From assembly GCA_015064725.1 (NCBI GenBank), contig SVRQ01000008.1, positions 18,416-82,415 on the forward strand: a DNA stretch of 64,000 nucleotides. The letters run 5' to 3'. This document shows positions 53,926 to 61,893 of the stretch, piece by piece (the stretch's first letter is position 1; each line of letters starts with the position of its first letter). The notes under the pieces are model-generated. The model was given only the letters and a program-made list of their open reading frames with translations. It was not told the origin of the DNA and did not search any database. The translations under genes were made by a program, and so were the position numbers. This DNA comes from Oscillospiraceae bacterium (GTDB lineage: Bacteria > Bacillota > Clostridia > Oscillospirales > CAG-272).

Positions 53926-55640
53926 ACCGATGCCTCCTTGTCTTTTCTGAACTGAGAATAATATATTTCCTTATAGACATCGCATCTGTCAAGGAGCTCT
54001 TTGTGCGTGCCGATGTCGATGGGCTCGCCTCGGTCAAGGACGATTATCTTGTCCGCATGCATAACGGATGCGGCACGCTGGGAAACGATAAAGAGGGTGG
54101 GAGAGCACTCAAGCTCGCGTATTGCTTTGCGAAGGTTAGCGTCCGTTGCAAAGTCAAGCGCGCTCGTGGAGTCATCAAGAATAAGGATGGAGGGCTTTTT
54201 GATAAGTGCGCGTGCAATGCAGAGCCTTTGCTTCTGTCCGCCCGAAAAGTTTTTGCCCGAACCCTCTACGTCGGCATCAAGTCCGCCGCGCTCGGCAATA
54301 AAGTCATACGCCTGAGCTGTTTTGAGAGAGGAGATTATATCTTCGTCGGAGGCATCCGGTGCGCCCATTCTCATATTTTGCGCAACCGTGCCGCGGAAAA
54401 GGACCGATCTTTGCGGAACAACGCCGATCTTTTCCCGAAGGGCGTTTTGGGAAAATCTTTTTATATCTTTTCCGTCTATAAGCACTTCGCCCTCGCTTGC
54501 ATCGTAAAAACGCGAGATCATATTGACTACGGTGGATTTGCCGGAGCCTGTGCCGCCGATGATCCCGACGGATTCTCCCTTGCCTGCAAAAAAGCTGATG
54601 CCCGATACGGCGGGCTCGCCGCCGTTTTTATATTTGAGAGCAACGTCTTTGAATTCTACCGTGCCTGTGCATATATCCTCGTTTCCGTAAGTAAGGGAGT
54701 TCTTTTCTTCAAGAGTGTGCTCTATGCGCGAAGCACTTGCGAGCGCTTTTGTGACCGTTACGATGAGGTTTGCAAGCTTTACAAGCTCGATAAGTATCTG
54801 GGACATATAGTTGTAAAGCGCGATCACCGCACCCTGCGATATAAGGCTTGCCTCAACGCTGAGCGCGCCGTTATATACAAGAGCGATTATACCGACGTTC
54901 ACTATCGCGTATGTCAAGGGATTCATTACTGCGGAGACCTTGCCCGCGCGGTTCAGCGCCTTTGTCATTGCACGGTTGTATTCGTTATAAGCTGTTTCTT
55001 CCTCTGCCTCGCGCGAAAGGGCGCGCACAACGCGCACACCGGCAAGGTTTTCTTTTGTGAGAAGAACGGTCTTTTCAAGCTTGTTTTGCACCTTTTTGTG
55101 GAGAGGTACGGTTATTGCCATTATGGAAAAGACAACGATAAGCAAAAGTATTATCGTGGCCGCGAATATCCAAGTGACCTTTGGGTCTATCCTTGCCGCC
55201 ATTATCATTGCGCCGAACACGATGAACGGCGAACGGGAGAAAAGGCGCAGAAACATATTTACACCGTTTTGTACCTGATTTACGTCGCTCGTCATTCTTG
55301 TTATAAGGGAAGACGTACCGAGCGTGTCAAGCTCAGAATAGGAAAGTGACTGCGTGTGGGAAAACAGCGCACCGCGAAGCTTTGCGGAAAATCCGCAGGC
55401 GGCTCTTGCCGCGAAGTACTGCGCTACGAGTGTGGATGAAAGCCCTACCACCGCAAGCACAATTAGAAGCCCGACCATTTTAAAAATATAGGGCTTATCC
55501 GAATTTGCAATTCCCACGTCGATTATGTTTTTTACAACAAGGGGAATAAAAAGCTCGAAAATGGCTTCAAGCGCTTTGAAAATAGGACCGAGGATACATT
55601 GTATCTTGTATCCGTCCATATATTTTAAAAGCTTTTTCAA
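53922..55640 (-). CDS. Heterodimeric ABC exporter subunit A (degenerate ATP site)
   Basis: The protein has 572 residues, with six TM helices followed by an ABC ATPase. Walker A is IGGTGSGKSTVVNMI and the signature is a normal NFSGGQKQRLCIARAL. Walker B is SILILDDSTSALD: the catalytic Glu is Asp, and the H-loop reads IVSQRAAS, with Gln for His. This Walker B/H-loop loss, together with LSQGQ in the partner, puts all defects in one of the two ATP sites, the classic degenerate site of heterodimeric exporters. It has its own consensus promoter upstream. Confidence 0.93.
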   Translation of the reverse strand: MKKLLKYMDGYKIQCILGPIFKALEAIFELFIPLVVKNIIDVGIANSDKPYIFKMVGLLIVLAVVGLSSTLVAQYFAARAACGFSAKLRGALFSHTQSLSYSELDTLGTSSLITRMTSDVNQVQNGVNMFLRLFSRSPFIVFGAMIMAARIDPKVTWIFAATIILLLIVVFSIMAITVPLHKKVQNKLEKTVLLTKENLAGVRVVRALSREAEEETAYNEYNRAMTKALNRAGKVSAVMNPLTYAIVNVGIIALVYNGALSVEASLISQGAVIALYNYMSQILIELVKLANLIVTVTKALASASRIEHTLEEKNSLTYGNEDICTGTVEFKDVALKYKNGGEPAVSGISFFAGKGESVGIIGGTGSGKSTVVNMISRFYDASEGEVLIDGKDIKRFSQNALREKIGVVPQRSVLFRGTVAQNMRMGAPDASDEDIISSLKTAQAYDFIAERGGLDADVEGSGKNFSGGQKQRLCIARALIKKPSILILDDSTSALDFATDANLRKAIRELECSPTLFIVSQRAASVMHADKIIVLDRGEPIDIGTHKELLDRCDVYKEIYYSQFRKDKEASV

Positions 55641-55682
55641 ACCGACCTCCTTGGAAATAAAATATTATAGTCATACAATAAA

Positions 55683-55711
55683 ATTATATATTATCGCGCA
55701 AAATTTGTCAA
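55683..55711 (-). promoter_or_regulatory. Promoter of the ABC exporter operon
   Basis: On the minus strand perfect TTGACA (55706-55711), a 17-base spacer and TATAAT (55683-55688), 43 bases before the start at 55640. Confidence 0.85.
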
Positions 55712-55891
55712 TAAAACCGAGCAAAAATAAACATATTGCACAATAAATTTGGGCATAGAACAGGTTTGATTTTTTGATGGAGATTTGATTTTGTGCCTTT
55801 GCAATACAAAATTCGATTGCTTTTTGGAACTTGTGCTGTAAAAATGTTTCAAAGCAATATAACGAAAAAACACCGTATTTTAAAAATTCTA

Positions 55892-55936
55892 TTGACATCG
55901 GGGAACGCAGTATGTATAATATGAGAATAATTCTCA
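55892..55936 (+). promoter_or_regulatory. Promoter with 7-1-7 Fur/Zur-type box before the regulator-metal transporter operon
   Basis: Perfect TTGACA (55892-55897) and TATAAT (55915-55920) with a 17-base spacer are followed at once by the 15-base palindrome TGAGAATAATTCTCA (55922-55936), a 7-1-7 box of Fur-family repressors covering the start site. The regulator gene begins 15 bases later, so autoregulation with the transporter genes is expected. Confidence 0.9.
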
Positions 55937-55951
55937 AATTCGGACTTGGTT

Positions 55952-56371
55952 ATGAAAAACGAAAAAAATATATACAAGACCTCGCAGCGCGAAATATTGC
56001 TCGGCTTTCTGCGTTCTCATCCCGATGAGGATTTTTCCACGGAGCAGATAACCGAAGCACTTTCGGGGCGCGAGATAGGGAAAAGCACGGTGTACCGCCT
56101 GATCTCAAAGCTGTGTGATGACGGGCAGATATTGCGTACCTCTGCCGGCGGGAAAAAAGTGCTGTACCGCTATATAGACAAAACGCACGCCTGCGACAGC
56201 CACTTTCATCTAAAATGCCGCGATTGCGGAAAAATACTTCATCTTGACTGTGAGCTTATGGAGGAATTTTGTGAGCATATCGCAGGGGAGCACGGATTTA
56301 AGCTCGACCCGCGCTCGACCGTGATAAACGGTATTTGCGCGGAATGTGAAAACAAAGGAGAATGCCGATGA
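55952..56371 (+). CDS. Fur-family transcriptional regulator (Zur-like)
   Basis: The protein has 139 residues. A winged-helix N-terminus with SGREIGKSTVYRLISKLCDDGQ is followed by the metal-sensing region DSHFHLKCRDCGKILHLDC and the second Cys pair in NGICAECENKGEC. The two CxxC pairs hold the structural zinc. The following metal-ABC genes make zinc (Zur) the likeliest metal, but the box TGAGAAT-A-ATTCTCA is also close to a Fur (iron) box. I use the ATG at 55952; a TTG two codons upstream is an alternative. The stop overlaps the start of the ATPase gene. Confidence 0.88.
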   Translation: MKNEKNIYKTSQREILLGFLRSHPDEDFSTEQITEALSGREIGKSTVYRLISKLCDDGQILRTSAGGKKVLYRYIDKTHACDSHFHLKCRDCGKILHLDCELMEEFCEHIAGEHGFKLDPRSTVINGICAECENKGECR

Positions 56372-57078
56372 TATTAAATTGTGAGAACGTGTCGCTTTCC
56401 TATGACGGACGTACTGTTGCAAGCAATATAAATTTTTGCGTGAACGAGGGGGATTATCTCTGCATCCTCGGAGAGAACGGCTCCGGAAAAACGACGCTCA
56501 TAAACGCTATATTGGGACTGAAAAAAGTCGCCGGAGGCAAGCTTGCCTACGGTGAGGGCGTGCGCGCCCAGAACATAGGCTATCTGCCGCAAAAACAAAG
56601 CTCCAATGCGGATTTTCCCGCTTGCGTGCGAGAGATAGTGCGCACAGGTTTTCTTGGAAAAAGAGGCTTTCGTCCGTACTATTCGAAGGAAGAGCGCGAA
56701 CGCGCGGAAAGTCTTATGAAAACGCTCGGTATTTCCGAGTTTGCCAAAAGATCTATGGATGAGCTTTCGGGCGGTCAGCAGAAGCGCGTGCTGCTTGCGC
56801 GTGCGCTTTGCTCTGCGGAAAAGCTTCTTATACTGGACGAGCCTACGGCGGCACTTGACCCGATAGTTACCGAGGGGCTCTACGAAATGACAAAACAGCT
56901 CAACCGCGAGGAGGGGATAGCCGTTATAATGGTATCCCACGACGTTGCGGCGGCGACGAAATATGCGAATCGCATCCTGCATATAAAGCACGAACAGCTT
57001 TTCTTCGGCTCCACGGAGGAATACCTTAAAACGGAGCTTGCGAAGGCTTACCTTGGAGGACACGGAATTGATCACTGA
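56368..57078 (+). CDS. Metal ABC transporter ATP-binding protein (ZnuC/AdcC type)
   Basis: The protein has 236 residues: Walker A ILGENGSGKTTLINAIL, the Q-loop region YLPQKQSSNADFPACVREIV, signature LSGGQQKRVLLARAL, Walker B LLILDEPTAALD and H-loop MVSHDV. This is the zinc/manganese/iron-chelate family of ATPases. The ATG at 56368 overlaps the regulator stop (ATGA) and has AAAGGAG 7 bases upstream, better than the in-frame ATG at 56362. It powers import through the permease encoded directly after it. Confidence 0.93.
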   Translation: MILNCENVSLSYDGRTVASNINFCVNEGDYLCILGENGSGKTTLINAILGLKKVAGGKLAYGEGVRAQNIGYLPQKQSSNADFPACVREIVRTGFLGKRGFRPYYSKEERERAESLMKTLGISEFAKRSMDELSGGQQKRVLLARALCSAEKLLILDEPTAALDPIVTEGLYEMTKQLNREEGIAVIMVSHDVAAATKYANRILHIKHEQLFFGSTEEYLKTELAKAYLGGHGIDH

Positions 57079-57892
57079 ATTTTTTGAATATCTGAAGATG
57101 GATTTTGCACTTCGCGCACTGATAGTCGGCGTGCTGCTTGCGGTATGTGCCTCTTTGCTTGGCGTATGCCTTGTGCCGAAGCGTTATTCTATGATAGGCG
57201 ACGGACTTTCCCACGTCGGCTTCGGCGCGCTTGCCGTAGCCTCCGCGCTCGGCGCAGCTCCGCTTGCCGTGGCTCTGCCCGTTGTAATAATCGCTTCCTT
57301 CCTGCTTTTGCGTCTGCGTGAAAACGGAAAAATTAAAGGGGACAGCGCGGTCGCGATGATATCCGCCGCGGCTCTTGCCATCGGCGTTATGATAGTTTCT
57401 CTTTCGGGAAGCAACACGGACCTTGACGGCTATATGTTCGGAAGCCTTCTTTCCGTGACACGCGCGGATTTTATTACCGCTATAGTTCTTTTTCCGCTTG
57501 TTATAATTATATTCGCTGTTTTCTATACGCAGATATTTGCAGTATCACATGACGAAAATTTTGCGCGTGCTACGGGTATGAAAGCCGGTTTTTATAATAC
57601 GCTCCTCTCCGTTCTCGTTGCTGTTACCATAGTCATAGGTATGCGTCTTATGGGAACGCTTCTTATCTCCGCGCTTATAATCTTTCCTTCTATCTCTGCA
57701 ATGCGCGTTTGCCGAAGCTATTTCGGAACGATAATCACCGCAGTGGCTCTTTCCGTTGTAAGCTTCCTTTGCGGAATGGTTATGTCCTTTGCCGTATCCA
57801 CCCCGATAGGCGCATCGATAGTTATTTGCAATATGATATGCTTTTTTGCAATGTGCCTGCTCGGAGCGATCGTTAAGAAAAAAAGAATATGA
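57068..57892 (+). CDS. Metal ABC transporter permease (ZnuB/AdcB type)
   Basis: The protein has about 274 residues and eight to nine TM helices, the ABC-3 family. Marks are the cytosolic LVPKRYSMIGDGLSHVGFGALAV and GMRLMGTLLISALIIFPSISAMRV. I choose the TTG at 57068, preceded by GGAGGA 8 bases upstream; an ATG at 57098 is the alternative and a TTG at 57038 the longer one. It overlaps the ATPase gene. No metal-binding (ZnuA-like) protein is encoded before or after, so the substrate-binding subunit must be elsewhere in the genome. Confidence 0.9.
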   Translation: MITEFFEYLKMDFALRALIVGVLLAVCASLLGVCLVPKRYSMIGDGLSHVGFGALAVASALGAAPLAVALPVVIIASFLLLRLRENGKIKGDSAVAMISAAALAIGVMIVSLSGSNTDLDGYMFGSLLSVTRADFITAIVLFPLVIIIFAVFYTQIFAVSHDENFARATGMKAGFYNTLLSVLVAVTIVIGMRLMGTLLISALIIFPSISAMRVCRSYFGTIITAVALSVVSFLCGMVMSFAVSTPIGASIVICNMICFFAMCLLGAIVKKKRI

Positions 57893-57907
57893 ATATGACC
57901 GATAAAA

Positions 57908-57940
57908 ACAAAAAATCCTGCTGTGAAGCAGGATTTTTTC
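57908..57940. terminator. Bidirectional terminator
   Basis: AAAAAATCCTGCT pairs with AGCAGGATTTTTT around a 4-base loop between the permease gene and the convergent gene. Confidence 0.92.
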
Positions 57941-57946
57941 GTTGAT

Positions 57947-58864
57947 TTAAAAAAGCTTATTCGCAAGCTCTTCGAGAGCTTCTTCCGTTTTGTCGGAGAT
58001 CTGAACGCCGTCAAACATAGTCCACTCCTCTGTGTGGATTATGGATTCGCCGCGCGCGATCGTTTTAAGGGGAGAAAGTGTTTCAACTTCTTCAAAGAGG
58101 GCGTTTGTGAAGATTTCCACGGAGCAGCCGTTATCGGGGTAGGAGGCACCGTGTTGATATTCGGAATATTTAACAAGAGCCTGATCCTTGTTGATGTAAG
58201 CCGCTTTTCCTTTTGTGTTGTTGAAGCCTATCTTGAGCTTCGTGTCCGCGTCCTTGTCCTGAGATACGGTGATGTACTTATCCGTGATAGTCATTCTCTT
58301 ATCCGTCATACGTGTATAGGGCCAGATGATAAGGGAACGGTTTGCAAGAAGACCCGTGTCCTCCGTGGGCTGTGCCACAAGAGCCGTGCCACCGGGTGCC
58401 ATAACGGAAAGGCACCAGAGAGAGCCTGTTACGGGCTCTTTCTTTGTATTCGTTATTTTGTGTGTAAGCTTGAGCTTGGGTTCGTTTTCCGCCATTTCAA
58501 GCTTTACCGTTACCTGTATGCCGGAAACGGCCTGTATTGCGGGAGTAAATTCCGCGCCGTTTGCAAAAGTGCGGTAAACCACCTTGTCATTGTCGGGGTA
58601 ATAAGTAACGGGGAAGCTTTCGGGGCTCATCCACACGCGGTGTCCGCCGTAGATGTACCATTTCTTATCAGCGCCGAAAAGCTCGGAAACGTCTTCGAAA
58701 AAGTTTCTTTCAACATCCTCGAACATCATATTCTCTTTTCCGCAGATATTGCATTTGATGATGCGCGGACCGATGTCGATAGTTACCATAACCTCCATAA
58801 TTCCGTTTGAGATGACAAGACATTTGCCGTAATTTTTGTAAACTGCTTCTTTGATCGAGATCAT
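57947..58864 (-). CDS. Hypothetical protein with aldose-epimerase-like beta-sandwich
   Basis: The protein has 305 residues and no signal peptide. The start EVMVTIDIGPRIIKCNICGKENMMFED and the middle YIYGGHRVWMSPES, SGIQVTVKLEMAENEPKLKLTHKITN and GSLWCLSVMAPGGTALV are those of a galactose-mutarotase-like superfolded beta-sandwich (DUF4380-like). Many such proteins act on or bind sugars, but I cannot name the ligand. The catalytic His/Glu of true mutarotases is not obvious. GGGAG precedes the ATG. It seems to be monocistronic. Confidence 0.65.
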   Translation of the reverse strand: MISIKEAVYKNYGKCLVISNGIMEVMVTIDIGPRIIKCNICGKENMMFEDVERNFFEDVSELFGADKKWYIYGGHRVWMSPESFPVTYYPDNDKVVYRTFANGAEFTPAIQAVSGIQVTVKLEMAENEPKLKLTHKITNTKKEPVTGSLWCLSVMAPGGTALVAQPTEDTGLLANRSLIIWPYTRMTDKRMTITDKYITVSQDKDADTKLKIGFNNTKGKAAYINKDQALVKYSEYQHGASYPDNGCSVEIFTNALFEEVETLSPLKTIARGESIIHTEEWTMFDGVQISDKTEEALEELANKLF

Positions 58865-58922
58865 ATTAAAAATCTCCCTTTCGTTTTTAGAAATTTTATG
58901 CTTTGAATGAATTTTTTAACGG

Positions 58923-59387
58923 TTATTTTTCGATCTTTTGCGATTTGAGAGCTTCAAGCTCCCTCATAAACGTATCGAGGTCCTTGAACTCACGGTAAAC
59001 GGAAGCGAAACGCACGTACGCTACCTCGTCAAGCTTTTTGAGGCGCTCCATAACGAGCAAGCCTATTTCGCTTGACGGAACCTCGTTCGTAAGCGAATTC
59101 TGGAGCTCAAGCTCGATTTCGTTTGCGACGCTTTCCATCTGCTCAAGGGTAACGGGGCGCTTGTGGCACGCTTCAATTATACCGTTGAGAAGCTTTGCCT
59201 TGTCAAAGGTCTGTCTGGTTTTGTCCTTCTTTATAACGAGCAGGGGCATCATTTCCACGGTTTCGTACGTGGTGAATCTGTTCTGGCAGAAAGGACATTC
59301 TCGTCTGCGGCGAATACTCGCGTTTTCTTCCGTAGGGCGGGAATCTATTACGTTGCTTTTCGTGTAACCGCATTTGGGGCATCTCAT
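58923..59387 (-). CDS. nrdR: Transcriptional repressor NrdR
   Basis: It senses ATP/dATP through an ATP-cone and represses ribonucleotide reductase genes. The 154 residues begin with the zinc ribbon MRCPKCGYTKSNVIDSRP and RECPFCQNRFTTYE, then the ATP-cone with VIKKDKTRQTFDKAKLLNGI and VAYVRFASVYREFKD. This is the full canonical architecture. No nrd genes lie in the window. Confidence 0.97.
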   Translation of the reverse strand: MRCPKCGYTKSNVIDSRPTEENASIRRRRECPFCQNRFTTYETVEMMPLLVIKKDKTRQTFDKAKLLNGIIEACHKRPVTLEQMESVANEIELELQNSLTNEVPSSEIGLLVMERLKKLDEVAYVRFASVYREFKDLDTFMRELEALKSQKIEK

Positions 59388-59479
59388 TCGCTTATACCTC
59401 CGTATTTTCTATAATAACACAAACAGTATATCATATAAAAAGCAAAAAATCAAACCCTAAAATGCAAATATTCTTACAT

Positions 59480-59779
59480 TTAGGAAATATTATCCGAAAA
59501 AATTTCATCAAATGCGCCGTCGGAGAACAAATACGGCGTTTCCGAGGGGAGCACGAGCTTTTCGCTTACCGTGCGGAATATGCGAAGCGCGGTATCCTTT
59601 GATATAGAAATGTCCGGTATATAAAGGTCTGTTTCCGCACTTTTTTCCGACATCGTGATGAGCAGGGAATAGACGGGATATCCTCCCGAAGAGTTTTCAA
59701 AAAGCCTGTAGGTAAGGGTCATATTTTCGAGCGAGAGCATTTTCTTTTCGATGATGGCGTCATTGTAAAAATAGTTCAT
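59480..59779 (-). CDS. Small hypothetical protein (DUF6514-like)
   Basis: The protein has 99 residues, soluble. MTLTYRLFENSSGGYPVYSLLITM, then DLYIPDISISKDTALRIFRTVSEKLVLPSETPYLFSDGAFDEIF, with an alternating beta-alpha look that recalls the DUF6514 family of Clostridia. Assignment is weak. I use the ATG at 59779, with TTGGAGGAA at the proper distance; a longer in-frame start at 59794 would sit on that site. It lies downstream of a pair of Spo0A-like boxes. Confidence 0.55.
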   Translation of the reverse strand: MNYFYNDAIIEKKMLSLENMTLTYRLFENSSGGYPVYSLLITMSEKSAETDLYIPDISISKDTALRIFRTVSEKLVLPSETPYLFSDGAFDEIFSDNIS

Positions 59780-60083
59780 ATTGATTTCCTCCAAATGTGA
59801 TATATCCGTAAAAAAAGATAAGTCTTTTCCATCGCTGTGTAAAGACTAAAAAGTTTTTTGAAAGCGGAAAAACTCACGCTTTTTCGACAAACAATAGAAA
59901 ATATTTGAATAAAAAACATACTAAAACAGGGGAGATTGTCACATTTTGTCGAAAAAATATGGCACGGCGGAATATTGTTGGGATAACACGCATATTTATA
60001 CAAAATCTCCTCAAATCCACCAATGAAAAAATGCGTGCGGTATGGTATAATCCAAGTGTGAATAAAATTACGGAGGAACATAT
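59780..60083. other. Intergenic region with an inverted pair of Spo0A-box-like sites
   Basis: TTCGACA at 59883-59889 and TGTCGAA at 59947-59953 (the 0A-box consensus is TGNCGAA) stand in opposite orientation 57 bases apart, between divergent small genes. On the right an extended -10 (TGGTATAAT, 60043-60051) precedes the 86-residue membrane gene. I see no RNA gene in the gap. Confidence 0.5.
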
Positions 60084-60344
60084 ATGGAAAAAATAAAAAG
60101 CGTAAGCAGAATAGCAGATATGCGCCTTTGCCGCACTGCGCGTCTGATTCTGCGCCTTACGGTGCCTCTTGTGGCAATTCAAGCTCTGGTGCTGATATAT
60201 TACATTTTTTTTAATGATGCTTATACGGTGTTTACACAGCTCCACACCGTTTGCGCTCTTGCGGAGGGCGTTTTGGTAAGTCTTGTTTTGAGCATAGGCG
60301 GAAGTCTTCTGGCTGACGTGCTGGATCGCAGAAAAAATAAATGA
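60084..60344 (+). CDS. Hypothetical two-TM membrane protein
   Basis: The protein has 86 residues with two membrane segments (about 24-44 and 54-76), and basic ends. No family recognised. CGGAGGA lies 7 bases before the ATG and an extended -10 promoter lies 33 bases upstream, which support a real gene. It is the last gene before the IS remnant and the AT-rich island. Confidence 0.6.
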   Translation: MEKIKSVSRIADMRLCRTARLILRLTVPLVAIQALVLIYYIFFNDAYTVFTQLHTVCALAEGVLVSLVLSIGGSLLADVLDRRKNK

Positions 60345-60373
60345 CATAAGAAAAAATCACCCGATTTTTGAGG

Positions 60374-60391
60374 TGAACCCAAAAGTTTAGA
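60374..60391 (-). repeat. Terminal inverted repeat (right end) of an IS3-family element
   Basis: TGAACCCAAAAGTTTAGA has the TGAACC-type start seen at the ends of IS3-family (IS150-like) elements and stands 14 bases beyond the transposase stop. No second end is found within the next 400 bases. Confidence 0.55.
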
Positions 60392-60404
60392 CAAAAATTA
60401 AATA

Positions 60405-60761
60405 TTAAATTGTTTGAGAATGAGCTCGGTACTCCACTGGGCTCATTCCTTTTAGTTTTAGAGAAATTCTTTCGGTGTTGTAGTAATGTATGTATTCTTC
60501 TAACTTTTCAATGAATCCCCTAGGGGATTCGAATTTTTCGCCGTAATACATTTCAACTTTCAGCCTGCCGAAGAAGTTTTCCATTATGCCGTTGTCCATG
60601 CAGTTTCCTTTGCGAGACATACTTTGTGTAATGTTGTGTTCGGCAAGAAGCCTTTGGTATTCAGCGTGTTGGTACTGCCAACCTTGATCAGAATGGAACA
60701 GAGGTCGTGCATCGACAGGAAGCTTTTCAAATAACCCATTCAACATATCTCTGACTTGCTG
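60405..60761 (-). pseudogene. C-terminal remnant of an IS3-family transposase (OrfB)
   Basis: About 114 residues of the DDE integrase core remain: the second catalytic Asp in LFHSDQGWQYQH, the SRKGNCMDNGIMENFFGRLKVE block with the catalytic Glu, and the family end YNTERISLKLKGMSPVEYR. The frame stays open for a few codons beyond the first ATG (60746) up to a TAA at 60762, where similarity ends. The first two-thirds of the gene, with the first catalytic Asp, and the OrfA gene are lost. The element is dead and marks the left edge of the AT-rich island. Confidence 0.85.
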
Positions 60762-60872
60762 TTATATATTCCAGTCTGTAGTTGATATTTTTTTAATTCG
60801 GCAATTTACACAAAACATATTCATAACAGACTATAACAAAAAGGTGATTTTGAATTTTGTGGAGTTATAAAT

Positions 60873-60909
60873 AAAGACCTATTTTGCAATTGATGCAAAA
60901 TAGGTCTTT
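60873..60909. terminator. Orphan bidirectional terminator
   Basis: A perfect 16-base stem (60873-60888 with 60894-60909) with AAAGACC/GGTCTTT ends and a 5-base loop. No intact gene lies directly upstream on either strand. Confidence 0.85.
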
Positions 60910-61020
60910 TACTTTATTATGTTGTAGGTGATAAATAAGTTTATTGGTATATCGCGCACTTGCTCCACATCTTGCATAATTATTTTTGAAAGCAAATAAA
61001 AAATTCCCAGCTTAAAAGGC

Positions 61021-61050
61021 TTGAATTCGACAAACGCAATGTGGCATAAT
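61021..61050 (+). promoter_or_regulatory. Promoter of the Panacea-like gene
   Basis: TTGAAT (61021-61026), an 18-base spacer and CATAAT (61045-61050) preceded by TGG give an extended -10 promoter. The leader would be about 100 bases. Confidence 0.55.
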
Positions 61051-61158
61051 ATGGAATAAACGACTTGGGCGTTACATAAATATTCCAAAATATACAAGAT
61101 GCATATCCGTTTTTTGCTGAATAAGTACAATTTTTTCTTCACGGAGGTGATATTTCAA

Positions 61159-61869
61159 TTGACAAATTTCGACTTTGATGGTATAATAGATACACTAATT
61201 TTTTCTGCTTCAAAAGCTGGAAAGATTAGAATTTCGATGGAGGTAAATGCGGATAATTGCGAGAAGTCTATAAATCCGCATCGCGATTACAATATTATTC
61301 GCGTTAATGGTGAAAAAATGGTAAGTTTAAATATTGATTTAGCAAAAGCAACCAACTATTTTATCCAACTTTTCTATAAAACAAATCAAAAGTATTCTTG
61401 CACTAGGACCAAAGTGGGTAAATTGTTGTCTATAGTTGCATTTGCATATGCTTGTGATGGCAAACAGGCTTTTGATGAAACAATATACAAATATGATAAT
61501 TGTGGTACAGCAATACGCGAAATAATGTTGAGATTTAATGATAGAGAGATATATTCTCAATGTAAATATAGAGATGATGCAAAAAAAATATCAGAAAAAT
61601 TAAATGAAAAAGTAAAAATCCCCGATGAATACAAGGATATTACTGATCTTGATGATGATATTAAGCAGAAAATTGAAACTACTTTTCGTGAATTCGGAGC
61701 GTATACACCTGCTATGCTGGGAGAATGCTTAAATCCACTTGTTAATTACAACGGTATAGCTAATGATAAAAACGAAATTAACCTTTCTAAACTCGAAAGT
61801 TTGAATTACTCAGATTTTTCCGATTGTGATATATCTGATAATACATTGATAAAGTTTTTATTGCAATAA
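61159..61869 (+). CDS. Panacea-like (SocA-type antitoxin domain) protein, candidate antitoxin
   Basis: The protein has 236 residues. I place the start at the TTG of 61159, with GGAGGTGA 8 bases upstream; a longer frame from 61099 has no ribosome site. The middle region resembles the Panacea/DUF4065 fold: NIDLAKATNYFIQLFYKT, then RTKVGKLLSIVAFAYACDGKQAFDETIYKYDNCGTAIREI split over about 86-125, where the family has KLLY..a.....g.PLF.e.i.A..yGPV, and a late DIKQKIETTFREFGAYTPAMLGECLN helix pair. Panacea proteins act as antitoxins to very different toxins. The next gene, 24 bases downstream, codes for a membrane protein of unknown family, which is the natural toxin candidate. Confidence 0.6.
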   Translation: MTNFDFDGIIDTLIFSASKAGKIRISMEVNADNCEKSINPHRDYNIIRVNGEKMVSLNIDLAKATNYFIQLFYKTNQKYSCTRTKVGKLLSIVAFAYACDGKQAFDETIYKYDNCGTAIREIMLRFNDREIYSQCKYRDDAKKISEKLNEKVKIPDEYKDITDLDDDIKQKIETTFREFGAYTPAMLGECLNPLVNYNGIANDKNEINLSKLESLNYSDFSDCDISDNTLIKFLLQ

Positions 61870-61893
61870 AATCTTTAGAGGAGAATACAGCAG

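Larger units (their letters stand above)
55641..55951. other. Divergent intergenic region: ABC exporter / Fur-family regulator
   Basis: This 311-base AT-rich gap separates two divergent units. It contains the exporter promoter on the left, a Fur-type promoter and box on the right, and nothing else I can recognise. Open frames in the middle lack ribosome binding sites. Confidence 0.7.
60762..61158. other. AT-rich spacer between IS remnant and Panacea-like gene
   Basis: This stretch contains an orphan strong terminator at 60873-60909 and the promoter of the next gene at about 61021-61050 (TTGAAT, 18-base spacer, extended-type CATAAT). I find no convincing gene. A 77-codon minus-strand frame ending at the terminator has no ribosome binding site. 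Confidence 0.55.

Noticed and set aside
61026..61032. A single Spo0A-box-like TTCGACA in the promoter of the Panacea-like gene
   Set aside because: One 7-base match is expected several times by chance in 64 kb; without a partner site it is not evidence.
60909..61142. 77-codon minus-strand frame in the spacer before the Panacea-like gene
   Set aside because: No ribosome binding site, low-complexity AT-rich composition, and it overlaps the promoter of the plus-strand gene and ends in a terminator hairpin.
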